Under the pieces are notes generated by a model. It was given only the letters and a program-made list of their open reading frames with translations, searched no databases and was not told where the DNA came from. A stretch of 64,000 bases of DNA from NCBI RefSeq assembly GCF_022539665.2, contig NC_081340.1, forward strand, positions 7,997,357-8,061,356, written 5' to 3'. This stretch comes from Daphnia carinata (lineage: Eukaryota; Arthropoda; Branchiopoda; Diplostraca; Daphniidae). Position numbers and translations under genes: made by a program. Shown here one piece after another: positions 36,746-47,398 of the stretch; the stretch's first letter is position 1; each line of letters begins with the position of its first letter.

Positions 36746-36922
36746 CTGCATCTGATACCTGATGTATCGGTGGAAATAAAATCACTTGATGTTAAAGAAT
36801 CCATTATTTTGGTCCAACTGACACATTTGTGTAAATGCAACTAAAAGGCCACTCATCAAGAAAAAGGAATCAACTGCAAATAAACCATTGGCCAGGCCTT
36901 GTACTTCCCACCGTAGTGAATT
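36443..36922 (-). other. chimeric exon at the duplication junction
   Basis: Reading down the minus strand, gene B exon 4 (from 36922) runs through its old donor and into CLPTM1L exon 2 (from 36745) without losing frame. Only 13 bp separate the former donor (36758) and acceptor (36746), too few to be spliced out, so a single composite exon results. One TGA (36782-36784), where gene B has an arginine CGA, stops the frame 13 codons before the CLPTM1L part. Confidence 0.85.
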
Positions 36923-38152
36923 CTGCAAGAATCCAAAAGTATTGATCAAGTAAACTTCGCAATTAAATTAGTTTTAATTGGCAAAATTACCTTTACAGCA
37001 GTTTGTTTGTTATAAGAAATTCGTTCAATGGTGAATTCCGAACCAACATGCATTAGTACAACCCAGCAGATGGTTAGAACTCGAATTCCATGCAGGCAAG
37101 CTAAACTATCCTTGGCATCTTCTTGAACCGCCAACAATGTTTTGCAATTCCTTTTAGCTGAGAAACAATGAAGCAACTGAATTGCAAATGGCTTCCTTGA
37201 ATCGTCACAGTCAGTGTTTGTCCAAGTATGGTGGACTGTTGCTACAGTGACAACAATGCCTAAAAAGCAAAACACTGACCTGGAAGTCAAATTGAAAAAG
37301 AATAACTCTCATCAGTCCAATTTCTTGAAACTGTTACGCTGCTGAATACTAAATTTACATAACGATGAGCGCCAGATTGTCGATTGTGCCGTTTGCAAGA
37401 ATTTTCTCCTGGGTGTAACAGTAGTCTTCGCTTGATATGGCCACGATAGAGAAATTTTTACCGTTGCTGACACGGTATCCGACTTGCTGAGCAACTGCAG
37501 AACGTAAGTCTCGTGCACTGCATGTTGATGGAAGACAAAAACCGACGCTGGGTTTTAGAAAATTTGACGACTTTTCGATTGGTTCTTCTTCTTTCCAATT
37601 CTCAACACTGTTCGATATGCCATCGGAATCGACTTGTTTCCATCCGAAAAATACGGTGCAATATTGACCTTGGAAAGGGATTCCATCTGATTGTACAGAA
37701 ACACATCCATCAAACAATCCCGTTTCATGGTGAACGTCGCTATTTTCTTCAATGTAAATCAAGTTTTCTATCAATCTGCCAGACGATTCGTACACTGCAT
37801 CAAATAATTTACAATTAGTCATTATTAATACAATTAATAATAGATATTTCATTAATCACAATAGTCGATTAAATTCAAATGCAGCAAATAGTTTGCCACT
37901 TCACTTACTTTTGACTGCCCATGGTTGGCGATCTCGAAGAGCCACTAGGTATTCCCGTGAATGTTCGATGCATGTTTCACTGACTTTAGAAGCTGCTAAT
38001 GCGGTAGGTACACTCAAATTTATCCACCAGTCACCAATTCCTTGATTTCCATTTTCACCAACTGGGGGTAATGTAAGTCCACTGACTATGCATCCATGGA
38101 AGAAAATGGAAAATACAATTAAACAGACAAAGAGCGGCCGACTACTCGACAT
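36759..38152 (-). pseudogene. 5' half of NRF-6-like gene B (copy 2)
   Basis: Exons 1-4 are preserved with intact splice sites: 37909-38152, 37359-37794, 36991-37279, 36759-36922. Exons 5-9, with most of the acyltransferase domain, are missing because of the duplication breakpoint. A CGA to TGA change at 36782-36784 stops the frame after about 369 residues, so the longest product would be a secreted-side NRF domain with the first membrane segments. The promoter-proximal element of the family is retained (38208-38219). Only a few substitutions separate it from gene B. Confidence 0.88.
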
Positions 38153-38785
38153 GACAACGATAAGAATTCAAATGATGAAACCTCAATATCTTCGTGCCGT
38201 CCAACCCATATGTAGGTCATGTATCGTATATGCCTGTATTGTAGGAAACCTGATTACAATAAACCGGTTCCTGATTTAATCACCTGTTTTGTTCCCATTT
38301 ACAACATGATGTTAGCCAGAAAACTTGTTTTTCCTGTTAGTTATTGCATTCCGGATCTAACGTAGCAATAGCAAACTCTTCTTCTTTCGTCTTCAGACTG
38401 AGAAAGTTTCAGATTCCGTCTATTGTAGCATTTGCATCCTTCCTACGCCATTTTGCATTTTCATTACGCTTGCACGAAAAATTACACTTACTTTTTTATT
38501 TTTAGTAACAATCGTTTGTGCCTTCTCTTATTACGAAAATAAAAGGACTTGGTTAGGGTTAACCTAAACTATTACGTTTTACGAAATTTAATATTCTTTC
38601 ATCGTTGGCTTTCACTTTGGCAGACATTTTTCTGTTCTCTCCAAGAAATAAGGTTACCAAAACTCAATCTATAAAAATTTCAGTTAGGTAAATAAAGACA
38701 ATTGCAACTTTGTTTTGTAAAATAATTTCATTACCCATTTATCCTGATTTATTCCGCTTCTTTGGCCGGCAGATTCGTTACGGCA

Positions 38786-41528
38786 TTATGTTTCCTAGAT
38801 GAAAAATGATGTGTTATTGCCTGTTCATCTTCTACATCGCAATGGGCCAAAAATCACTTACCTTCGTCTTAAGAGCTTTTGAGTTTTCCGAGAACAGAAG
38901 TTTGTCCAAATTTTGGAATGGCATGTCAACAAAGAGGAAGATGAAGAATGAAATAGCAGATACGGACACCAGGATACCGAAATATGTCGTAGCGACATAC
39001 ATGTCGCTTATGTACAACGGTTTACGTGTGTTGGCTCCGTATGAAAGAATAAAGCTAAGATTAGTCAGATAGACCCCATAACTTAATCGACTAAGCGGAA
39101 GAAACACTTTCCACGATAAAAAACGATTGATAAAACCTGATCGCCAAAATTTAAATGAGTTAATAAGTTTCTGACACAAAATAATGAATAAGTGGCATAC
39201 CTCCATATCCGTGGGTACAGGCGAAGATAACCCAACCAACCGTAATCACCCAAACCGAATGGTGAAGAACTCCATAAGAGAATCGAACAAATGGATTTAT
39301 GACTGGAACTGCATTTTCATCCACGTACGGAAACATTGCGTAGATGACGAGTAATCCGAACAATGTGGCCAATATCCAGCCTCCAGCTACTAGACACTAT
39401 AAATCAATGGATTCGTTAAACTCTGTTTAGTTCTGAAAATTAAAAGCAGATTGTACTTTATTGATGTGAATTTTTTTATTCTTTGTCTTATGAAGCAGCC
39501 ATCCGAGGAGAATTCCTATAATGTACGGAGGCATCCTGGCAAAAGTATCCAAGTAATGTTTATTCGCGAATGCGTCTAACTTGGGAAGTTCCGATCTAAA
39601 CGCCGAGAAACGAAGAAAATTAATAATATAGACGTTCATCTTCTCATTAACAGTTCCACAAATATTTACTTACTTTCTACTCAATTGAATTGTGGCGGGT
39701 AGATCATATGAGATGAATGCATTAAGCGAAATCCCGAAAAGGGTCAACACGCTGAATGTTGTCCAAATGAGTCCAGCTCTTTTCCACCGCCATAATGGAT
39801 AAATAAACAATGGACTGATCCAAAACATTTGCATGTCGCAGGCGAGGTACCATGTCTCACCAAACCCAAAATCAGGGCTGGTAAATCGAGTGGGAAAGAC
39901 GTAGTTGTTTATGTACAGGAGATGGGAATACCAATTGCTACGAACACTTTGGCTAACGCGTTGCACGAAATTCCAGTCAGGTCCCGTTCCCAGATGCGGG
40001 AAGACGGTAATGATGAACATTATAACGAATGCATATGCTGGAGTCAACCTTCAGTAAGTATATACAAGGTTATTTGATGCTAATAAAGCTATGCAGTTTG
40101 AATACCTTAAATATCTACGGATGTAGAATCGTTTGATATTAAAGAATCCATTGTTCTGGTCCAAATAGCGCATTTGCCCAAGGGCAACTAACAGTCCACT
40201 TAATAAGAAAAACGTGTCTACGACGAAAGTAGCATGGGCGACGAACTGAGCTTCCCATCGAAATACCGACTATACAAAATGGAAAAATTCTTTAACATTG
40301 TTTAGTCTTTTCAACACAAAATTTAAAGTAGTTTCCATTCGCTCCACGACTAGCTAAAAGAAAGCGTAACATGAAAAATAATTAAAAAGTCACCCTCAAA
40401 GCCATTGGCTTGTTGTAGATCTGCCGAACGATCGTGCCCATTCCGCTAAAGTGGAGTAACACAAGCCAGAAGGAACCCAAGACTCGGATTCCGTGCAAAC
40501 AAGATAAACTGCTTTTTGCATCCTCGCTGGTGGACAACAATAATCTGCAGTTCCTTTGTGCAGAGAAACAATGTAGCAGCTGAAGGGCAAACGATTTCGG
40601 GGAATCATTTGAAACTTCGTTTTTCGACCACGCATCGTGAACTGTTGCTGATAGAACGAGAAAGGCTAAAAGACAGAAAACCGACCTGAAATTGTTCGAA
40701 ATTTAAATAAGATAAACGTCTAAATCATCGAGTTATTTAAACAGGAAAAAAAAAGAATTAAACTTACAAAACGGCGCGCGTGAATGTGTCGAATGTCGTA
40801 CTATTGATGTTGATTTTCTCTTGCGTGTAGCAATTATTTTCGCTTGCCAACACGGTGATCGTGAAATTTGCACCTTTGGTGACACGATATCCAACTCGTT
40901 GGTTGATAGCTGAGCGCAAATCCTTTGCTGTGCAACTTGACGGGAGGCAAAAACCTACTGCTGGCTTTGCGTTATCATAAACGTTTTCTTCCGATGTCCA
41001 ATAGTCATCACACGAGCTTGTTTCGTGATCATCGACACTTTGATCGTTTGTCACCGGTTTCAGGCCAAAAAATACAGTGCAATACTGCCCTTGGAAAGCG
41101 ATTGGATCCGATCGGACAGAGATACAGTCGTCAAACAATCCGGACTCGATGTGCACGTTTTCGCTCCCGTCAATATAGAGGAGGTGTTCTACTAATCTTC
41201 CGGAGGATTCGTACACTACATTAAGATAACATTAGCACTACTCATCAATCTTTCTTATTAATCTATTAAAGTTTGAGGCTTCCAACTTACTTTTTACTGC
41301 CCACGATTGACGACTGCGAAGGGCTTCGAGATATTCCTGTGTATGCTGCAGACAATTCTCGCTGACATTCGCTGTCGTAGATCCAGTTGGAACACTCGAA
41401 TCAATCCAGTACAGTTCATCATTTTCGCGATTCCCATTTTCGTAGATGAGGCCATTGGCCGTTGGGAACTTAAGTAAATTGATAAAAAGAGTTAAATATA
41501 TTAAGCACAGAAATTTGACACAAGTCAT
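38786..41528 (-). CDS. NRF-6-like membrane acyltransferase (gene C, copy 2)
   Basis: Intact paralogue of 28333-31077. Exons: 41291-41528, 40768-41215, 40394-40685, 40106-40269, 39674-40048, 39457-39595, 39201-39396, 38862-39136, 38786-38794, predicting 711 aa. The start is moved to 41528 because the upstream ATG of copy 1 is GTG here. Signal peptide, NRF domain with CLPSSC, histidine-containing helix (LGSFWLVLLH), WYLACDMQMF and HGYGG are all present. The 9-nt terminal exon gives ...TKET, again a KxKxx dilysine. All splice sites match copy 1. Two extra codons occur near the end of exon 2 (Asn-Ile-Asn). Both copies appear functional, so this is a genuine gene pair. Confidence 0.86.
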
Positions 41529-42244
41529 CACGGCGGCCTAACGATCGCTTGTATGGCAGATGTAGTACCATAAAAGATTCCTCGTCTATGTAGGTCGCTG
41601 AGTGACTTTCAAAGGAAACTAGTTTCGGGTTCCACGTTTTCGTAGTCCAAATAGTATTCATTTTGAAAGAGGAAAAATGCTTTCTTCAGGCTTTCATCCG
41701 TTTTAAGGGCGCCGACCTCGTAACCGGTTGGCTAGTACCTTTCCTATAACTTTGTTTCGCTATTCTAGTATTTTCAAAAGTTATTGGGTTTTCAAGATAG
41801 AGTGAGGTAATGATATTACCTGTTTCAAACATCAAATCTCCAAATTCGGACAATAGGGCAGCTACGGCAACTTCTCACTTAGGCTTCCCTATCCAAAGGG
41901 AAAGGTTTTCTCTGAGCGTTACGATTTTCTTCGGCATTCGTAATTAGTGCTCTGAAAAAAAAAAGCCACGTGAAACTAGTAGGAATATAAGAAGTTCCGG
42001 CTTTCGAAATACTTTTTAAGGTGGGAAGTTTATAGCCGCCTTATCGCACAATCTATTAAAACTGCCCACGCTTGCTTTATAAAATATCATCTACTGATAA
42101 AAAATAAGCCTTGATAGAAAATGTCGTAACCCACAATATTCTTTTCACCGAGTACTTGCCAATAGCCAAAAAAGAAGAAAAAAAGCTTTGCCTGATCGTT
42201 TTGAATACTACAGTTTCAACTAATCTCTCAGTGCAGTTAGACCA
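41529..42244. other. spacer between divergent gene C copy 2 and stonustoxin-like copy 2
   Basis: No gene is seen. The CTACATA element at 41587-41596 lies about 60 bp upstream of gene C copy 2. At about 42060-42120 roughly 680 bp present in unit 1, including a relic NRF-6 exon, are missing. Confidence 0.45.
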
Positions 42245-44287
42245 ATGTCACTTGACGTTAGTTGTCAATTAGAAATACCTGCTTTAGGCAGGAATTTTGA
42301 GTTGGGAGGTTTGTACGATTGCCGTAGTGATCAGCTCTTGCCAGGTAAGAACAAAACAACTATGTTTTATGTTTGGTGGAAGGGCATACAGCCCCTGGAC
42401 TTCCACTTTTAAGTTAACTTCACTATCTTCTCTGTTCTTTTCTAAGGCTTTTCACTATGGAACACATCCGAATTGCAGGCATCTTCCTTCAGTGTTGCCA
42501 GCCAAAACCGTACAAGTTTTGTCCTAGTTGCGTCCGATAAACTGAGTGAAAAGCTGAAAAAACTCAACATAAGTGGCTCACTTCAACTGAGCATTCTTTC
42601 CGGCTTGGTTACGCCTAATGGGTCGGCCAGTTTCTTAAATGAAAAAACAAACACTCACCGCGAGTCTAGCGTTCACATTCGATGTCATTACAGCACCTTA
42701 GTCAAGTCACTCACTATGGACCATCTAGGAAATGGTAAAATCACTTACCTGAATATTGCTAACAGTGGAGCAAATAATTTAGCGACGCATGTCGTAACAC
42801 AAATACAATACGGAGCTGACGCCACCTTTACCTTTCGAAAACGGATCAACCAACGTGGAGACAAGCAATCAGTTAACGGCAAGCTCGAAGGCTGTGGAAA
42901 AGATCTTATCAAAATATTAGGTGGTTCTCTGGGAGGTGAGAAAGTGGATCTTGACAGTGGCAATGAAACAGGTATCGAATGTAGATTTGAAGGTGATTTC
43001 AAAATTCCGCCAGATTGTAACACTCCAACCACCTATGAAGAGGCCATGAAGTTTGCAGGACGATTTAATCACGTCTTAGCTCAATCCATAGCGAAAGACA
43101 CTGCAGGTGGAAATGGACCGCTTGGCTTGCCTTGTATCGTGACGCTCTATCCCCTTGAGAAACTACTGGAACCCGAGGGTGAACCTTTTCTTAAAAATCA
43201 AATCAATGATATCCAGGCGTCGCAGTGTGTTCGTTTAATGGAAAACTATGAAGAAATAGAAGAAAAAATAGAAGATTTACTTGATGATCCACTGAGCAGT
43301 ATTCGTCCGTTTCGTAGGAAACTCGAATTTTTTCGTGATCAATTTACCTCGTTCCGGACTGACTTAATGTTGAAACTCAAAGACGTAGTTGTCAAAATTC
43401 GAAGCGGTGAACATGATGTTTCTTTCCTGGGGCAATTCCTGGACCGCATTGGCGATGAACAATTCGTCTTCCATCCCAATCGCATTGAGTCATGGCTGGA
43501 AGAAAAACACGAAGAGCTTTGCATGGTGAAAAGATTTAAAAATATACTTACCACTCAGCTAGGAGTTGACAATAAAGACAGGATTCTTATTTTTCCTACC
43601 GAGAAAGAAATTCGTGAACACATGACAGCTGCATCCATTCGTCACGCTGTTCACTTTGTGCTCACGTCGATGGCATCCCCGGAAAGTTTTCTTCAGCTCT
43701 CTAAAACAACAAGGCTTGATTTGAGTGATCCTGCGGGAAATTCACCTACCGTAGACAAAGACCAGCAATGGCATATGGACAACAACGTCCTTTTGCACAT
43801 CGAAGATGAAATTTCAGACTATGTCGAGTTCGTCAAAGCAAACATAGACGATCAGAGAATTGTTTTTGCCATGACAGTACTTGAACGTCATGACGAAGAG
43901 TATGCTTCCGGATCATCCGTCGTTATCTATAAAAATGGAGTGGTTATCAAGAAGAATTACAAGTTGCCCGGAACTCCTACTTCAGTCAACCTCGAATGGA
44001 ATAAGGATTCAAACCAGCTCATTACTTTCTCAGCTCCTACGAAAGGAGAAATTAAACAGTATCAAATTAATCGTACAGTGAATTCAAAGCCTGTGAGTTC
44101 TGTCGTCGAAATACCTCAATTTGTTTTACCAATAGAAGATGCTCTAGCCATGACGGAATGCGGACAAATGGAGATCACTGTGACAGCAGAATGCCTTTAC
44201 GGCAAAGGACCACCTTACAAAGCCTCCATCCTTGAAACATACATGGGAACGCCACTGGAATGGTTAGCTAATCTGGAGTTAAACTGA
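42245..44287 (+). CDS. stonustoxin/MACPF-family protein, copy 2
   Basis: Two exons, 42245-42344 and 42447-44287, join in phase 1 and predict 646 aa. The N-terminal 280 or so residues correspond to the MACPF-like part of the stonustoxin/neoverrucotoxin family. A helix-rich part (about 290-400) and a thioredoxin-like part (about 400-490, around VHFVLTSMASPESFL) follow, and the last 100 residues look like a fibronectin type III domain. There is no signal peptide and no PRY-SPRY domain, unlike the fish venom subunits, so a cytosolic or non-venom role is likely. Function is unknown. The gene is convergent with CLPTM1L (44499), with 211 bp between stop codons. It differs from copy 1 mainly in the N-terminal third and in about 43870-44150. 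Confidence 0.78.
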
Positions 44288-44498
44288 AAACCGATGTGGT
44301 GAAACGTTACAACACGCTCCATAGATGTCCCACGAAAACAAAAGAATTAAATCTATAAATTTTTTGCTCACAAGATTCAAAACATTAAAAAAAATACGTC
44401 AAATTAAAGGGGAAAATATAACAACGTGAATGTATTAATCGAATTACCACCTCCTTATGTTGAATACAACCTAGGTGTCGGCAACAGTTATTGACCAT

Positions 44499-46689
44499 TC
44501 ATTTATCTTTTTTGTCTTCTTCAGTTATTTGCTGATGTTCTTCACCGGTAGCACCAAATTCATTCATTCGTTTCTTATCGACAGGATACAACCTGTGCAA
44601 GACAAAAAGGTTAAATGGAAAACTTCATCGTTCTTGCTTGAGAAAAGACTGCATATTGCTAAATCTTTTACCATCTTTGGTAAAGGTAGATGAGAAATAC
44701 CGCGTCATCTCGGAAACAAGCCACACGATGAGCCGTCGGCATGGTAATGATGAAAGCAAAAATATCGTCGATGAACGTGTTAAAGGCCTTAGTGAAAAAA
44801 TGATTATCCTTAGAACTAGGGAACTGGAGAGCAGTCGTTATTTTTAAAAAATACCTTGTACATAAAAGCTCGCCAGGGCAAGTGGGCAACTGATTTGAGT
44901 TTATAGTTCACAAATAGTTGTGGCAGCATAAAAAGGAACCCAAACGCGTAGACACCATTTACCATGCTTTGCAATCCCCAAGAATACCAACTGCTCGACA
45001 ATATTTTAAAACGATATTCTTCAGATTAGGTTACATTTCTTCGTTATGAAAATTTTTATGTTATGATAACAAAAAACTTACCTTCGGTGGGACGTGTAAA
45101 TGAGAGAATAGATAGCACCAGCTACACAGAGAGGGTAGAGCACATAAGACAAGTATTTCATACTCATTGAATCGTATTGCTCTGTTTCGGCTTCTTCCTG
45201 ATTCGCCGACTGGCCAAAGTTAAGTCGAGGCACTCCATTTATCCATTCAAGGGTTATCCTATATGCCTTGGTTACCTTCCAAACCTTCGCAAAAGTTATT
45301 CAGAAACAATTTGTAAAGAAGAAATTTTAGCTACAATGGAAATTCAAATAGTGTAAAGAAATCAAACGAAAATACCTCAATCAGAGTTCCGATGGCAGCT
45401 GGAATAACAACCAGAAGACTGGTGTTCTCGTCGACCAAATATAAAAATATGATAAACTGACTAAAAGCCCTCCAAAGCAAGGTGCGCGATGACAGCCCAA
45501 CCATATTTTCCCTATCACGCCAAAAGTAAATGTCGTTTTTGAAAGCCAAAAAATCAAACAGCATCTATAAAAAAAATATTAATGCATAAGAACTTGATAA
45601 GGATAAGCTTTTGTCATGACGTACGTGAAGCGCAGCAACTATAAAGGTGACACAGAGTAGAACGATGTTTGTATCAGCGAAAATCCCTTTCAGTTCATCG
45701 ATATCCTTTTCGGTGAAGCCCATCTGGCGAAGGGTGTGCATGGCAGCGCTAAACTGCATCCAAAGTCGTAGTTTGCCAAATGAGATTGGCGAATAAACCA
45801 ATTCCACTGGAAAGTCTTTCACGGACTGGTTGACGGGAACGAGATCCGCTAGGCGACAACCGAGTAAGTCGATGTAAACAACAGGTAAGTATTCACCTTT
45901 GGGCGAATAACTGCAGAAAGAAGCAAAAAAAAAGGATGAGCATGCCTAGGATTGTACATTGTGATACATACCTTAGAACTTGAGCAATATCAGGAGGTAT
46001 TTCCTTTTTTGGTAAGGACTCTTTGTGATCCAATATATTCAAAACTAACTTGGAATAGATGTGAGTCACTGGTTTTTCTTTTTTCTCTTTTTCAAGCTGT
46101 TTAACGAACATTGTTGAAGTAAATGATTCAAACAATCGAAAATAGAAAACCCACATGTTCTTTATCTCTAATCAAATTGAATGATTCTTGAACAGGTGTT
46201 TGATAGACAGAAATGGCTGTTGCAGCATAGCTTGTAGTAGGGTCTTGTAAAGCCTGCGTCCATTCATCTGAGTTCCATTGCTGTGATTTTTTTGCCAGAA
46301 AGGCATGAAAAAAAAGAGTCCCATTTCTTCTTGTTTTGTAAGGTAGAGGAATGTTAATTGTTTTTGTCAGGGTAATGTCAAGTTTAATATCAAACTGGTC
46401 AACTAAAACTGTGTCTGCATAAGAAAACCTTTCAGACGGTGTGACAAACAGAAGCATCTGCATCACAAGACCAAATTATGTAGCAGCATAAAAGAACAAT
46501 CAATTATATTAACAATATCTTCCACTACCTTACCTGTAACGAATGCTGGGTTTTCAAATAAGGTAACACACAGTTTTTTTTTTCAGTACATTTTGGTGGA
46601 AAATATAAACTTCCTATGGTCCATACAGAATGTGCAATATAGGCAATAAATATAACACTCGCAACCACAGTGAGTGACGGCAGTTGCAT
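44499..46689 (-). CDS. CLPTM1L: CLPTM1L, ER lipid scramblase family
   Basis: Cleft lip and palate transmembrane protein 1-like (CRR9). The vertebrate protein is a multispan ER protein that scrambles glucosaminyl-phosphatidylinositol for GPI-anchor synthesis. Nine exons: 46534-46689, 46155-46457, 45972-46096, 45625-45910, 45376-45564, 45082-45284, 44855-44990, 44672-44787, 44499-44592, predicting 535 aa, close to the vertebrate length. Residues about 8-28 form an N-terminal hydrophobic anchor, followed by a luminal region. Characteristic family segments are [44 protein letters not shown] and [17 protein letters not shown], ending in a charged tail. The start at 46689 gives the family's anchor directly after Met. 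Exon 1 lies just outside the duplicated block, so this is the only complete copy. Confidence 0.94.
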
Positions 46690-47398
46690 TTTAACTCTTA
46701 CTGAGGTGACTCCAACACGTGAACTACCGGTTAGAAATCGTGGAGTTGAGTGGTTACCCGCGACAGGAATATGCAAATACAACTGGCAGACGATAATACT
46801 GTTACAACACTAAACAGAAACATTCAAAACTTGTATACAATGCGCTTTTTGAAAATTTAATGAATTGTATATTATATCCGAGTTGTTATGAGCACGTATT
46901 TAGTTGCACTTGGAAATGAAAATATAAAATTATATTCAAAGAGCTTACAACATTTTTCAATACAGAGCGGAATTCTTGTATGCATATTGTGATAAGAAAC
47001 ATAAATCAAAGAACGCTCTCTTCGGGAATTCACCCATACACAGTCTATCACCAGCACGCGTAAAAAAGCATAGCATTTGTTCAATGAAAATCAGCGATAC
47101 CGCTGTCTTCATTTAGCGGACACAATACTGGAAGGTTGTTATTACAAATTATGATACAACGATGTGTTTCTTTTTAAAAATCATTTTTAGTACCGAATGT
47201 TCTGTTAGGATTTCATGGTGAAGTAACCATAATTATATTACAACCCCACGAGTTGAGCCGTGTCGAAATCACACGACCATTTCTTCATTCATTGGCTGGC
47301 TATGGGAAAAGTCGATTGTCTCTGACTTTTCATCGATTACTGAAATGAAAAGAAAAAGAAATAGAGTAAATCATTTGGTATGTCCTCTGGTGGACATT
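46690..47398. other. intergenic spacer
   Basis: No gene is seen. It contains the 5' flank of CLPTM1L and the 3' flank of the DLGAP-family gene. AT-rich with no notable repeat. Confidence 0.5.

Larger units (their letters stand above)
26319..36752. repeat. tandem duplication unit 1
   Basis: This unit carries gene B exons 4-1, gene C, a stonustoxin-like gene and CLPTM1L exons 9-2, in the same order and strands as unit 2 (36756-46464). It is about 730 bp longer than unit 2, mainly because 31650-32390 has almost no counterpart at about 42060-42120. Identity by eye varies strongly along its length, from near-perfect (CLPTM1L, gene B exons) to clearly diverged (gene C, parts of the stonustoxin-like gene). 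Confidence 0.93.
36756..46464. repeat. tandem duplication unit 2
   Basis: Second copy of the block described for unit 1. It starts inside gene B exon 4/intron 4 sequence, immediately after three filler bases (TGA, 36753-36755), and ends inside CLPTM1L, after which the unique exon 1 of that gene follows. Confidence 0.93.

Noticed and set aside
36782..36784. In-frame TGA as a selenocysteine codon
   Set aside because: The paralogous codon in gene B is arginine CGA, a single transition from TGA. A nonsense mutation in a truncated copy explains it, and I saw no evidence for a recoding element.
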